Source: CAZLYK01 sp964563495 (GTDB taxonomy: Bacteria > Acidobacteriota > Blastocatellia > RBC074). From it: DNA of 49,536 nt. Under the pieces are notes generated by a model. The model did no database searches. It was given only the letters and a program-made list of their open reading frames with translations, and was not told the origin of the DNA. The stretch's first letter is position 1, and every line of letters starts with the position of its first letter. Both the position numbers and the translations under genes were made by a program. Shown here in pieces: positions 27,735 to 37,642 of this stretch. The DNA is taken from positions 1 to 49,536 of the forward strand of contig CAZLYK010000027.1 of NCBI GenBank assembly GCA_964563495.1, in the 5' to 3' direction.

Positions 27735-29442
27735 CTTCTTGCTGCTCCAATCTTCCGGTTTCATAGAGCTGCTTGGTCTTTCGCCGCTGCGGTTTTCCGC
27801 TCGAGGTCTTGGGCAAGGTCCCTTTACGGGCGAAGACGATCCGATGGACCTCCAGTCCGACGGTCTCGTAGATTCGCTCGGCCACCATTTGCCTGAGCGT
27901 CGCCGGATCCTTGGGTTCGTTTTCTGCCACCACCACCAGCTTCTCTTCGCCATCATCGATGACGCTGAAAGCGACGATGCCCGCGCGCTCGAAATCGGGC
28001 ATTTCAGCAATCGAGCGTTCGATGTCGTGCGGATAGAAATTGGCGCCCCGGATAATAATCAGATCCTTGACACGCCCGCAGACAAACAAATCGCCGTCGG
28101 CGAGATAGCCCAGATCCCCCGTCCGAAACCAGCCATCCCGGATTGCTTCAAAGGTGGCTTCGGGGTTGTTGAAGTACCCGCTCGTGACGCTCGGTCCCTT
28201 GACCATGATCTCGCCCACCTTCCGATCGGGTAAGACCCGACCCTCCTCATCGACGATGGTCAATTCAAACGTGGCTAGCGGAGGGCCGCAAGATACGACC
28301 TCTACCGTCCTGGACGACTCTGCCGAAGCCGGCAGGGCATCGCCCCATTTGAGGGCTTCGGCGTCAACCCGATCAACTCGCACCTGATTGCCGGGCCGGT
28401 AGAGGCTGATCGCAAGCGTGGCCTCGGCCATCCCATAACTCGGGACAAAAGCCTCCGCCCGAAACCCCGCCGGGGAAAGTCGCTCGGCGAAATTACGCAG
28501 AGTCTGGGCGCTGATCGGCTCGGCGCCGCAGCCGGCCACCTGCAGGCAGCTCAGATCCAGCGATTGCAAATCCTGATCGCGCAGGCGCTTGATCGCCAGT
28601 GCATAGGCGAAATTCGGAGCATAAGTAGTGGTCGCGCGATATTTATCAATCGCCCTCAACCAGATCCTCGGATCGCGAGCAAACGATGTCGTCGAGATAA
28701 TGACGATCGGACCATCAAAGAATAGGGGGCCAAGGACGAACCCGATCAGCCCCATATCATGAAACAACGGCAACCAACTGAGACCGCAATCCTCCGACCC
28801 GCTTCGGTCAAGACCCTGAGGGCCGAGAAATGCATAGACATTCGCCCTCAGGCTCGCGTGGGTTACGATCACGCCCTTCGGAGTTGATGTGCTTCCAGAT
28901 GTGAACTGCAAAAAACATATATCTTCCGGCTGGACTTCTGGGGCTTCGAAGGCCGGCGGCTCCTCGGCAAATGCAAACTCAGTCGTCAGGATCTTTTCAA
29001 GCCCGGTTTCGCTTTCGATCAGAGGCCGGAGTATCGGTAAACTCGCCTCCATGGTGAGAAGCACCCGCGCTTCGGCCGCTTTAATGATGCCCGCGACATT
29101 GTCCACGTAACTCCCGACGGCCTTTGCCGGTGCTATCGGCGAGATTGGGACTGGAATAAACCCGCCCGTCACGGCAGCCAGAAAACTCAAGACAAATTCG
29201 GCTCCATCCCCGACCACGATCGCCAGCCGATCGCCCTTTTTTATGCCATGAGCCGCCAGTTGGGCCGCTCTTCGCAGCGCCTCAGGGTATAGATCTCGAT
29301 ATGGAAGATATCGCTCCTGGGGGCTGAATCCGATAAAGCGGAAGCCACTATGGGATCCAATTGAAAGATTCTTTAGCGTTTCTACCAATGTCGATGATTC
29401 CATCGGTTTTGACTTCGCTAAGTCCGCATTGGATTGGACCAT
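27718..29442 (-). CDS. Fatty acyl-AMP ligase (FAAL family)
   Basis: A 574-residue adenylating enzyme. Key motifs are the P-loop FLQFTSGSTSTPKGVIVTH (around residues 175-193), SWLPLFHDMGLIG, PSYGMAEATLAIS, and RTGDLGYLADGDLFVCGRVKD, the last followed by IIIRGANFYPHDIE. The C-terminal lysine is in LPKTSSGKPQRRKT. The HDMGLIG and AEATL variants and this length are typical of FAALs, which transfer acyl groups to carrier proteins rather than CoA. It is first in the cassette and would load the stand-alone ACP. The C-terminal ENRQD and stop come from the repeat. Confidence 0.88.
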   Translation of the reverse strand: MVQSNADLAKSKPMESSTLVETLKNLSIGSHSGFRFIGFSPQERYLPYRDLYPEALRRAAQLAAHGIKKGDRLAIVVGDGAEFVLSFLAAVTGGFIPVPISPIAPAKAVGSYVDNVAGIIKAAEARVLLTMEASLPILRPLIESETGLEKILTTEFAFAEEPPAFEAPEVQPEDICFLQFTSGSTSTPKGVIVTHASLRANVYAFLGPQGLDRSGSEDCGLSWLPLFHDMGLIGFVLGPLFFDGPIVIISTTSFARDPRIWLRAIDKYRATTTYAPNFAYALAIKRLRDQDLQSLDLSCLQVAGCGAEPISAQTLRNFAERLSPAGFRAEAFVPSYGMAEATLAISLYRPGNQVRVDRVDAEALKWGDALPASAESSRTVEVVSCGPPLATFELTIVDEEGRVLPDRKVGEIMVKGPSVTSGYFNNPEATFEAIRDGWFRTGDLGYLADGDLFVCGRVKDLIIIRGANFYPHDIERSIAEMPDFERAGIVAFSVIDDGEEKLVVVAENEPKDPATLRQMVAERIYETVGLEVHRIVFARKGTLPKTSSGKPQRRKTKQLYETGRLEQQEENRQD

Positions 29443-29571
29443 CCGCCAAAATCTCCTTGAAAATAAACCGGTTATATCTGAAATCTTTAGTCCGTTTAAT
29501 CAGTGGCGGGGATTATATAGATAGGTCAAGGATGAAGTCAATTTTTTGTATTCTTTGCTCCGTTCAGGAGC

Positions 29572-29588
29572 GCCGGCGTCTCGCCGGC
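29572..29588. repeat. Small GC-rich inverted repeat downstream of the RND pump gene
   Basis: GCCGGCG (29572-29578), TCT loop, CGCCGGC (29582-29588), just past the stop of the RND gene (29595). In minus-strand transcription the stem is followed by bases that include short U-runs (...TACAAAAAATTGAC), so a terminator role is possible. Confidence 0.6.
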
Positions 29589-29594
29589 ACCCCG

Positions 29595-32500
29595 TTAAGT
29601 CAGTGGTTTGGTGATATAAGAAGGCGGCGGCGGCGGCGGCGTAGGAGCCGGCGGGGCAGAAGGCTTATGTCGCTCTTCCCATTTGATCAGCTTGAGATCG
29701 AGGACGAAGATCGCATAGAGAGCCGGGACCAGCAGCTTGGTGATGTAATTGGCCAGGACCAGGCCGCCGATTTGGGCGTAGCACAATGCCTCCCACAGTG
29801 GTCCGCCATTCCGGGCGAGCGGGATCAGTCCGAAGACGGTCGCGCCGACCGTGATCATGACCGGGCGGAGCCGCGCGATCCCCGCGTCGAGCAGCGCTTC
29901 CTTGAGAGGTTCTCCCTCTTCATGTTTCTCCTCGACGAAATCAAAGAGCACGATCACGTGAGAGACGATGACCCCGATCAGACTTGCAATGCCGAGGAAT
30001 GCCGTGAAACCGAAGGGAGCACCCATAATCACCAACGCGGCCAGCCCTCCGACGAGGCCATAAGGAATCGCCGAGAAGACCAGGATCGGCTTGATCGCGT
30101 GTTTGAACTGGATCACCAGCGCGAGAAAGATCAGGACGACTGAGACCACCATGACGACCGCCAGGTCGCGGAACCCTTTGAGCCGTTGCTCTCTTTCTCC
30201 GCCGATCTCTATCCGATAACCCGGCGGCAGATTTTTCTCGAACTCATCCATCCGGGCACGCGTCGCATTGAAGACCTGCGAGGGCAGGATGCCGGGCACC
30301 GGGAAGCACATGACCGTGATCGTCCGAAAATGGTTTCGCCGGCGCAGTTTCTCGGTCTGCATTTGATAATCGATGGTCGAGACCTGACGCAGGGGCACTT
30401 TGGCCGGGCTTTGCAGTGAGTAGACGTATAGATTCTGGATATCGGAGAGCTTTGTCCGCTCTTCCGCTCGCAGGCGCACGACCACCGGGATCTCCTGATC
30501 GCCTTCACGCAGACTGGTTACTTTGAAGCCGCTCACTCCGACAGCCGACGAAGCCGCCACATCCAGATTCGAGACTCCGGCCAGGTTGGCGCGATCGGTT
30601 TCGACTTCAAGGTTGGCGGAAAAACTCTCGGCACCCCAGTCGTCGCGGACGCGATCGGCCTCAGGAACCGACCTGAAGATCTGCTTGACCTCTTCGGCCA
30701 TCTGACGCAAAGTCTGCAGGTCCTGGCCGGAGATACGAACCGCGAGCGGTGCTTCGATCGCGCGGCTGGTTTCGAGCTGGCGCACGTCGATCCGCGCACC
30801 GGGCACCTGTGCCGAGAGCGCGTATTGCAACGGAGCCACCAGCTTCGCCGTATCGTGCTTGTCCTTGACCTGGATGATGATCTGCGCATAGTTCAATTGG
30901 CGGGGCTCGGGCGCTACAGAAAACCAGAAGCGAGGTCCACCCCCACCCGTGAAAGAGGTCAGAGACTGCAGGACATCGCGCGGGCGTCCATCGCTGCCCG
31001 GATGATCCTTCCCGTATTTTGACGCCACTTCACGGACCACTGATTCTGCCCGGCGAGCTGCCTCGTTGGTGACTGAAAGCGGCACATCCTCCGGCAGCCA
31101 GACATCCAGATAGGAGAGATAGGAGAGATCCTTGGGGAAGAATTCGGTTCTCAACTGGGTTGCAAAAAAGACTCCGGAGGCGAGAAAAATGAGCGATATA
31201 AAGAAGACTTTCCAGCGATGCGTGATCGCCCAGTCAGCTACACGATAGTAAAGGCCGGCAAAACCTTTGGTCCGCATCTCGGCCAGCGTCGGTTCGGGTT
31301 TCTTTGACGGCCGTAACAGATAGTAGCCGAGCAAGGGTATGAAGGTCATCGAGACGATTCGCGAGGCGATCAGTGAACAGGTGATCACCACCGGGAGACT
31401 CCAGATGAAGGTCCCCGTGCTGCCGCTGACCAGCAGGAGCGGCAGATAAGCGACAATGTTCGTGATCGTTGCATAAAAGATCGCTTCGGCCAGTTTGCTC
31501 GGCCCCAGCCAGGCGGCGACCGCGGGAGGCCGGCCTCCTGCCAGCTCGCGTTTGATCGCGTCGCTTGCCACCACCGGATCATCGACCAGCAGACCAAGAG
31601 CGAGGATCAGGGAAGCGATCGAGACCTGCTGTAGATCCACTCCGAGCAGGTGCATCATCCCGAACGTCATCGCCAGCGCGAGAGGAATCGAGAGCGCAAC
31701 CAGAAGCGCCGAGCGCCATTCACGGAAGCCGATCAGCGCCACCAGCACCACCAGGACGATGGCCTCGAGCAAACTCCGGGTGAAGAGGCTGATATTTTCC
31801 GCGACCTGTAGCGGCTGGTCTGAGGTCCTCGCCAGGATCAGGTCATCGGGCAGACCCTGTCTGAGCTGCGTCAGCGTCTCATCGATCTGCCGGCCAAAAT
31901 CGGCGATCTGCTTGCCGGGGCGCATCTGCACCGCAATCGTGATTGCGCGCGAGCGCCGCCATTGGCCGCCGGCATCCTGCCAGGTATAGTAATTCAGATA
32001 TCGCGGAGGGGACTCATACCCGCGGCTGATCTCGACCAGGTCGCGCAAATAGACCGGAGTGCCGGTGTTCGAGGTCGTCACCAGCACGTCGCCGATCTCC
32101 CCTTCGTTCTTGAACTCGCCCGAAGGGTTGATCCCCAGATTTTTCCCCTCGACCTCCAGCCTGCCGCCCGGTGATGTGATGTTGCGCGCGCTGAGAATCT
32201 GGCCGAGCATTCTCGGTTCGATCCCATAGCTGGCGATTCTTTCCTGTGAGTACTCGATGAAGATACTCTCCTTGAGAATCCCCGATCGAGTGACTTTCGA
32301 GACCAGCGGCACTGTTTGCAGAGTCCGTGCGATCAGGTCGGTGAAATCATCGAGTTCCCGGTAGCTGTATTTGTCGCCGGCGATGCCGCTCAGCAGGGTC
32401 TCGGTCTGGGCCGGATCCCGTATCATGACCGGCTGCCAGATGTCGGCCTGTAATCCGGTGGTTTGCAACTGTTCCTGGATGAAATTCTGCGCGACGGCCA

Positions 32501-33281
32501 CTCGCTTCACGTCATCCGTCCCGCCCTCGAGGTCCAACCCGATGAAATCCCGCCCCTCGATCGGATGCGTGCTGCTCGCGAGCCCGCTCTTCTTCATCTC
32601 TTGAGCCAGCGCCTCACGAGCCCATTGTATTTTTCTTTGGCTGAACGATGCCGGTAGCCCAATCACCATGGCCTCCCGGTTCAGGCCGCTCGTCGATGGA
32701 ATGCGCGCCCGTACCTCCGAAATTGCCTGCTCGATTGCGCGCGCCCGTGATTGAATCGCGACATCGCTTTCCTTCGGGCTGGCGACTGTCAGCATCAAGG
32801 CTGCGGTATCGCCAAAATCCTTGATGAATTCGATCGGACCGGCGCCTTCCGGTAAATCGCGGATGCTGTCGATCTTGAGCCGGACATCGTCAAACTCCTT
32901 GCCGACGTCGACAACCTCTTCATCGAGAGCCAGGTAAACCGCCGTCACATTACTGCGCGAGATAGATTCGATGGTTTCAACCCGCGAGTTTTGCGCCATC
33001 TTCTCTTCTATCTTTCGCGTCACCTGCTGCTCGATCTCTTCCGCACTGGCGCCGGGCCAGGCGCAGATCGCCAACGCTTTACGCACCTTGACCTCGGGGT
33101 CCTTACGCTTGGGCATGGAGACGTAAGCGTAAGCGCCCCAGATCAGTGTCGCCACCAGAAGGACCCACGAGATCTGGCGGCTCTCGGTGAAAAATCGCGC
33201 GGCATTCTTGCGCGTCTCCGTGACCAGCCGGGCGGTAAATTTTGTTCTCGGGATGACTGGAGGTTCGTTGGGTTGCGGCAT
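29595..33281 (-). CDS. RND-family efflux pump, inner-membrane transporter
   Basis: A 1228-residue RND transporter. It has an N-terminal TM (ISWVLLVATLIWGAYAYVSM), a first large periplasmic loop, a TM block with GLLVDDPVV where D567-D568 in TM4 are the proton-relay acids, a second periplasmic loop, and a C-terminal TM block (VVMVVSVVLIFLALVIQFKH). It is somewhat longer than AcrB (1049) because of extra soluble loop sequence and a proline-rich tail (PAPTPPPPPPSY). It belongs to a tripartite export system with the next two genes upstream. The substrate is unknown; general AcrB-like drug or lipid export is as likely as metal export. Confidence 0.93.
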   Translation of the reverse strand: MPQPNEPPVIPRTKFTARLVTETRKNAARFFTESRQISWVLLVATLIWGAYAYVSMPKRKDPEVKVRKALAICAWPGASAEEIEQQVTRKIEEKMAQNSRVETIESISRSNVTAVYLALDEEVVDVGKEFDDVRLKIDSIRDLPEGAGPIEFIKDFGDTAALMLTVASPKESDVAIQSRARAIEQAISEVRARIPSTSGLNREAMVIGLPASFSQRKIQWAREALAQEMKKSGLASSTHPIEGRDFIGLDLEGGTDDVKRVAVAQNFIQEQLQTTGLQADIWQPVMIRDPAQTETLLSGIAGDKYSYRELDDFTDLIARTLQTVPLVSKVTRSGILKESIFIEYSQERIASYGIEPRMLGQILSARNITSPGGRLEVEGKNLGINPSGEFKNEGEIGDVLVTTSNTGTPVYLRDLVEISRGYESPPRYLNYYTWQDAGGQWRRSRAITIAVQMRPGKQIADFGRQIDETLTQLRQGLPDDLILARTSDQPLQVAENISLFTRSLLEAIVLVVLVALIGFREWRSALLVALSIPLALAMTFGMMHLLGVDLQQVSIASLILALGLLVDDPVVASDAIKRELAGGRPPAVAAWLGPSKLAEAIFYATITNIVAYLPLLLVSGSTGTFIWSLPVVITCSLIASRIVSMTFIPLLGYYLLRPSKKPEPTLAEMRTKGFAGLYYRVADWAITHRWKVFFISLIFLASGVFFATQLRTEFFPKDLSYLSYLDVWLPEDVPLSVTNEAARRAESVVREVASKYGKDHPGSDGRPRDVLQSLTSFTGGGGPRFWFSVAPEPRQLNYAQIIIQVKDKHDTAKLVAPLQYALSAQVPGARIDVRQLETSRAIEAPLAVRISGQDLQTLRQMAEEVKQIFRSVPEADRVRDDWGAESFSANLEVETDRANLAGVSNLDVAASSAVGVSGFKVTSLREGDQEIPVVVRLRAEERTKLSDIQNLYVYSLQSPAKVPLRQVSTIDYQMQTEKLRRRNHFRTITVMCFPVPGILPSQVFNATRARMDEFEKNLPPGYRIEIGGEREQRLKGFRDLAVVMVVSVVLIFLALVIQFKHAIKPILVFSAIPYGLVGGLAALVIMGAPFGFTAFLGIASLIGVIVSHVIVLFDFVEEKHEEGEPLKEALLDAGIARLRPVMITVGATVFGLIPLARNGGPLWEALCYAQIGGLVLANYITKLLVPALYAIFVLDLKLIKWEERHKPSAPPAPTPPPPPPSYITKPLT

Positions 33282-33326
33282 TGTTAATCCTGATTATTTA
33301 ATCGAAGATTGTCCAAATAATTGTGG

Positions 33327-34547
33327 TTAGGGTATCACGCGTACCTGCTCACCATCGACAATCATTGAGGCGCCGGAGATGATCACGGCTTCGCCGAGTT
33401 TTATCCCTTCCGAGACGGCGATCATGTTGCCGAAGACCTCTCCGAGTTTGACCGGTCTCAAGTGCGCCACCTGTTTCCCACCCTCATTGGTCACGACATT
33501 AACGGCATAGGCATTCGGGTTATCTTTGGGTCGCACAATCGCGTTGAGGGGAATAACGGTGATGGTTTCCGACGGCTTGGCGCCGGGCAGCTCGACCGAG
33601 GCGATCATGCCGAGTCTGAGCTGGGTGGGGGGCCTCGGAATCGTCACCTCGACCTCGAAAACCCTGCTTCTCGGATCAGCCGTTGGAGAGATCCTGGTGA
33701 TCGTGCCGATCAGGTTGGCGCCTGGGATGGCCTCTGTCGTGAGCGTCAATTTTGCGCCCGGCTTGATGCTTTTGACCGTCAGATCGGGAACGCCGAAGAC
33801 GGCCTTGACTGATGAGACATCGGTCAGGACAAAGATCGGCGTGCCCGGCGCCACGAGCGACCCCGGCTCGACTGTCCGGCGGAGCACGATCGAGTTCATC
33901 GGTGCGTGCAGCGTCGCATCCTGCCTCGCCAGCCTGGCCTCCGAGAGGAGCGACTGGGCGCCGGCTATCTTGGCCTCAACGACTTTGCCCTGGGCACGGG
34001 CAGCCTCGACCTTGGCCTGAGCGATCGAATGCCTGGTTCTGGCCGCATCGAATTCGACCTTCGTGATGCTCCGGCTTTCGATCAGTCTGGTGGCCCGGTC
34101 GAGATCTTTTTGGGCCTGTTCAAGCGCCGAATCGGCTTCGCTCTGTTGGGCTTTGCTGGCCGACAAAGCCGATTGAGACTCGCTCAGCAAAGACTCGGCT
34201 TGTTTCACCTTGGCGGCAAAATCTGCGTCGCGCAATCGCGCGAGAACCGTGCCTTTGGCAACCCAGTCGCCCTCCTGGACGCTGCGGATGCGACCGTCTG
34301 CACCTTTGACCTGGTGAATCTGATCGATATATCCGCCGTTTTTGAAAGCCAGATCGATCTGCATCGCCGGGCGGATGTTGGCCGAATAACGTTCTCCACT
34401 TCCGGTTGAGCGGTCGGGATAATAATTTTCGACAGCGTGGACGCGCACCGGCTTGAGGGGTTTCTGATAAATGTCTGTCCGGCGGCACCCGGCCGCCGGA
34501 CCGGCGCCGATCAAAAGTCCAATCACCAGCAGATTGGAAATTTTCAT
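33327..34547 (-). CDS. RND efflux periplasmic adaptor, lipoprotein
   Basis: A 406-residue membrane-fusion protein. The signal ends in a lipobox (GAGPAAGCRR), so it should be lipid-anchored. A long alpha-hairpin of coiled coil (KQAESLLSESQSALSASKAQ to about residue 200) is followed by a lipoyl/beta-barrel part (APMNSIVLRRTVEPGSLVAP). It bridges the pump and the TolC-like channel. I chose the ATG at 34545-34547 rather than the in-frame ATG 13 codons upstream because AAAGGA precedes it and it gives a clean signal peptide. It lies 45 bases upstream of the pump gene. Confidence 0.9.
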   Translation of the reverse strand: MKISNLLVIGLLIGAGPAAGCRRTDIYQKPLKPVRVHAVENYYPDRSTGSGERYSANIRPAMQIDLAFKNGGYIDQIHQVKGADGRIRSVQEGDWVAKGTVLARLRDADFAAKVKQAESLLSESQSALSASKAQQSEADSALEQAQKDLDRATRLIESRSITKVEFDAARTRHSIAQAKVEAARAQGKVVEAKIAGAQSLLSEARLARQDATLHAPMNSIVLRRTVEPGSLVAPGTPIFVLTDVSSVKAVFGVPDLTVKSIKPGAKLTLTTEAIPGANLIGTITRISPTADPRSRVFEVEVTIPRPPTQLRLGMIASVELPGAKPSETITVIPLNAIVRPKDNPNAYAVNVVTNEGGKQVAHLRPVKLGEVFGNMIAVSEGIKLGEAVIISGASMIVDGEQVRVIP

Positions 34548-34603
34548 GCTCTTCGTCCTTTGCAGGTTAGGAGGAATATGGAACACCGGCCCCCCAGCGT
34601 TCT

Positions 34604-35968
34604 TCAGCTTTCACCGAGGGCTTTCTCAAAATCAGCCCTCGCCGTCCAGAACGCCAGCAAAGCCTGTTGATATTGATTATTTGCCTCAGCTACAGCAGTC
34701 TGAGCTTGTAAAACATCTCTCAGCAGAACTGCGTCCTGCGAAAACTTATTCGTCGCCACGCGCAGTTTCTCGCGGACGGTTTCCTGTTGGAGCTGGGTGA
34801 CGCGTAAGAGAGCCCGAGCCTCTTCGAGCTTACGGAAGCGAAGATTGACTTCGAGCAGGATCTGGGATTCGACCTCGAGCAAAGCGTTGTTCACCTGCTC
34901 GAGTGTCCTCTTCTTCTCGGCCAGCTCGCGCTTCTTGCGCCCCCAGTCGAACGGCTCCCAATTCATTTGGACTCCGATGGCGGCCGTGTTTTGCGGCAGC
35001 ACATCGACGTTCCACGCCCCGATAAAGCCAAAGATCAGGCTGACATCGGGGATCGCTTCGGATTTTTTCATCCGCTCATCAAATTGAGCCTGCTTCAATT
35101 TTAGCTTTGCCTCTTGTAATTCCGGGCGCTGCTGCAACGCCCGGGCGCGCGCGGAATTGAGATCGACCTCGTAGAGCGTCCCCTCGGGCAGCGGGCTGAC
35201 GGTGAAATCTGTTTGAAGGTCGCGCCCGAGAATGGTGTTCAGCTGTTCCTTCTGCGAAGCCAATGAATTGCGCAAGGTCAGCGCCTCGTACTCCTCCCTG
35301 GCCAGCTTTGTCTTGATTTCCAGATGCTCGCCGTCGAGCGCGATCTGCTCGACCACATAACGGCCGACCAGGCGGTCAAGTTCGTGGTAGAGCTTGATCG
35401 ATTCTTCCATCGCCGAGAGCGCGCTCTGTTGCCGGAGCAATCTGTAATAGGCATTCTTGACCTGATTCGCGACGGATTGCTGCTGCGACTTGAGCTTGTT
35501 TTCAGCCAGCTCTTGCGATGTCTCCTGAAGCTTGATCCCCAGCCCGATGCGGGGTAACTGTGAAAGCGGTTGGGTGGCGCGGGCAAACATAAAAGCGGTC
35601 GGCCGCAGAGGGGTCGTAATGGTAGTGTTTGTCGCCGGGACCGGGCCGAGGCCCGGGAAGAAGCCGAATGCGCCCTTCCGAAATCGAAAATCGAGCGGCG
35701 TCAGCAACTGTAACCCGAGCAGTGAGACGTCGAATTGAGGGAGCAGGCGGGTCCGTGTTATCGCAACCCGGTCCGCCACCTTTTCCACTTCGAGTTCCTC
35801 ATTTTTGATCAGGCGATTATGTTTGAGTGCGAGAGTGATGGCCTCTTCGAGGGTCAATCTCTCAGCACTCTGAGCCGCGGATGGGGCCGCCTGCTGACTG
35901 AGTGCCGGTGTTGGGAACGTGGCAATGGCAATGACCAGTAACACGCATCGGATAGCATACCGAATCAT
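34604..35968 (-). CDS. TolC-family outer-membrane efflux channel
   Basis: A 454-residue protein. The signal peptide is MIRYAIRCVLLVIAIATFPTP with cleavage near ALSQ. Two OEP repeats follow: the first starts LTLEEAITLALKHN, and the second begins near ARALQQRPELQEAKLKLKQA; both are long helical coiled-coil stretches. The ATG at 35966-35968 has GGGAGAGGAT upstream; the longer open frame to 36055 lacks a signal-like start. It is first in the tripartite efflux operon, followed by adaptor and pump. Confidence 0.92.
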   Translation of the reverse strand: MIRYAIRCVLLVIAIATFPTPALSQQAAPSAAQSAERLTLEEAITLALKHNRLIKNEELEVEKVADRVAITRTRLLPQFDVSLLGLQLLTPLDFRFRKGAFGFFPGLGPVPATNTTITTPLRPTAFMFARATQPLSQLPRIGLGIKLQETSQELAENKLKSQQQSVANQVKNAYYRLLRQQSALSAMEESIKLYHELDRLVGRYVVEQIALDGEHLEIKTKLAREEYEALTLRNSLASQKEQLNTILGRDLQTDFTVSPLPEGTLYEVDLNSARARALQQRPELQEAKLKLKQAQFDERMKKSEAIPDVSLIFGFIGAWNVDVLPQNTAAIGVQMNWEPFDWGRKKRELAEKKRTLEQVNNALLEVESQILLEVNLRFRKLEEARALLRVTQLQQETVREKLRVATNKFSQDAVLLRDVLQAQTAVAEANNQYQQALLAFWTARADFEKALGES

Positions 35969-36082
35969 ATCCTCTCCCAATGATTGGTCGGTCTGGTGGT
36001 TGAGCCTTAGCACCGCAAACCGTGACAAGTTAACTGATTGATTCCGTAAATACAACAGCTGGCCACCGTCCGTCGTAATACT

Positions 36083-36838
36083 TCAGTTATTGGTGGCAAA
36101 CAGACGGGGCGACCGGTCGTCCCCTCGCCTCTCTTCGACCAGGTAGTTCTGGTCGACCCAGCCGGAGAGGTCCCGAAAGGTTACCGGGACCCAAATCTTG
36201 TGCGAGATTGAACGTCCCGCGCCGGTAATTCTGATACCTTTTGCGTCTGCCGGGAGCCGGGTGATGGTCCCGGCTGATCTTCGCAGAGAGGCTTTGACCT
36301 CGATCCCGCCTCTGGCCAGCGAACTGATGACTGAGTAGGTGGCCTCCGTTTTCAGTCTCCTCGATACCGCTCCTCTTTTTCTGCCTGAGGCCACGTCGAT
36401 TTCAACCCACCCATTGCGCGGAGCATTTTTCGGCGGATCGGCGGCGCTGGAACTGATCCGGTAATAGTAGAGTGTCCGGCTGTCGCCGGACCACTCGACA
36501 ACCTCTTGCAGAATATGATCCCACCTCGAGGTAATCTTCGATTTTCCGCTTCCGTCGGCTTTGAGAACATGACCGATATTGTCGTTGCATTCATAGCCGC
36601 AGCTGACGACGACGAAACGACCGCGATCGGGCGAGTAGATGACACGCCTGATCGAGATAAAACCATCGCGCGAGCCGTTGAGCAGCACCCTTTCGCCGAG
36701 CAGAAGTTTTGTCCCGTCCTCGCTCGCCAGAGCCACGGGCTGCGATGGCGATTGAGCGAGAAGCGCCTGCGTCGTCGGGAGAGCGCCAATAGTTGCAATC
36801 AGAAACAAAACCAGAAGCGGTTTTATCCGGGAGATCAT
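36083..36838 (-). CDS. Secreted protein with C-terminal SH3-like domain
   Basis: A 251-residue protein with a signal peptide (MISRIKPLLVLFLIATIGAL, cleavage near LLAQ). The middle (SPDRGRFVVVSCGYECNDNIG, WSGDSRTLYYYRI) resembles a short stretch of beta-propeller-like repeats. The end, from about VKASLRRSAGTITRLPADA to WVPVTFRDLSGWVDQNYLVE, looks like a bacterial SH3 domain. Such domains bind peptidoglycan or peptides. I do not recognise the whole protein. It starts one base after the stop of the hydrolase gene, so the two are probably coupled. Confidence 0.55.
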   Translation of the reverse strand: MISRIKPLLVLFLIATIGALPTTQALLAQSPSQPVALASEDGTKLLLGERVLLNGSRDGFISIRRVIYSPDRGRFVVVSCGYECNDNIGHVLKADGSGKSKITSRWDHILQEVVEWSGDSRTLYYYRISSSAADPPKNAPRNGWVEIDVASGRKRGAVSRRLKTEATYSVISSLARGGIEVKASLRRSAGTITRLPADAKGIRITGAGRSISHKIWVPVTFRDLSGWVDQNYLVEERRGDDRSPRLFATNN

Positions 36839-36839
36839 C

Positions 36840-37637
36840 TTATCGGCTCGAGAAAAATTCGATCAGGAGGCGATTGACCTGATCGGCTTGTTCGATAAAA
36901 AACAGGTGCCCGGCTTGAGGCAATTCGACCAGGCGGGCGTTGGGAATGCGCTCGGCGATCATTGTTGAATTGCCCGGCGGGATGAGTACATCCTCATCTC
37001 CGGTCAGGACCAGTGTCTTTGCCCTGATCAGCGGCAGCCGATCGAAAGCGTCGAAACCATAAACTGCATTGAGCTGGCGTTGATAGGCGTAGAGCCGCTG
37101 ACGGTTATCGACCATGAGCGGGATGAGCGATTCGATCAGATCCGGTCTGGTCTCGCGTGTGTGTTGCGAGTAGTTGATCGGGATGCATTCACGGACGACC
37201 TGTTCTCGCGGTTTGCCGGGCAGGGTCTTGAAGATTTCCGTCACCCAGGCCGGAGACGGCACGCAATTCCTGATGCCGCAGTGGGTGCAGCCGAGCGCCA
37301 GATTCCTGACGCGTTGCGGATGTCTTAAGACCAGCTCCTGCGCGATCATCCCGCCCATCGAAATCCCGAACACATGGGCTGTCGGAATATCCAGCGCGTC
37401 GAGCAGTCCCGCGGCGTCATCGGCCATCTGCGCAATGGTATAAGGCTCGTCGGGCTGGTCGGTTTCACCGACGCCTCGATTGTCGAAGATCACGGCGCGA
37501 AACTTTTGAGATAACGCGGGAAGTTGAAGACCGAAGCCCGTGCCTCTTCCGGCCAGGCCATGGATCAGCAAGAGAGGCTCTCCCTCGCCGTGGATTTCAT
37601 AGTAAAGATTGAGGTCATTAACTTGAACTTTGGGCAT
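36840..37637 (-). CDS. Alpha/beta hydrolase, enol-lactonase-like
   Basis: A 265-residue cytoplasmic alpha/beta hydrolase. Motifs are LLIHGLAGRGTGF (oxyanion hole HG), VIFDNRGVGETDQP, the nucleophile elbow VFGISMGGMIAQE, the acid in LVLTGDEDVLIPP, and the terminal histidine in LPQAGHLFF. The family spans 3-oxoadipate enol-lactonases, esterases and haloperoxidase-like enzymes; substrate cannot be assigned. It lies five bases after the cupin gene and one before the SH3-like gene. Confidence 0.8.
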   Translation of the reverse strand: MPKVQVNDLNLYYEIHGEGEPLLLIHGLAGRGTGFGLQLPALSQKFRAVIFDNRGVGETDQPDEPYTIAQMADDAAGLLDALDIPTAHVFGISMGGMIAQELVLRHPQRVRNLALGCTHCGIRNCVPSPAWVTEIFKTLPGKPREQVVRECIPINYSQHTRETRPDLIESLIPLMVDNRQRLYAYQRQLNAVYGFDAFDRLPLIRAKTLVLTGDEDVLIPPGNSTMIAERIPNARLVELPQAGHLFFIEQADQVNRLLIEFFSSR

Positions 37638-37642
37638 ATTTG

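Noticed and set aside
21912..29442. Membrane-spanning iso-diabolic acid or ether-lipid synthesis locus
   Set aside because: These lipids are known from Acidobacteriota, but the chemistry is linked to radical SAM and reductase-type enzymes, and none is encoded here.
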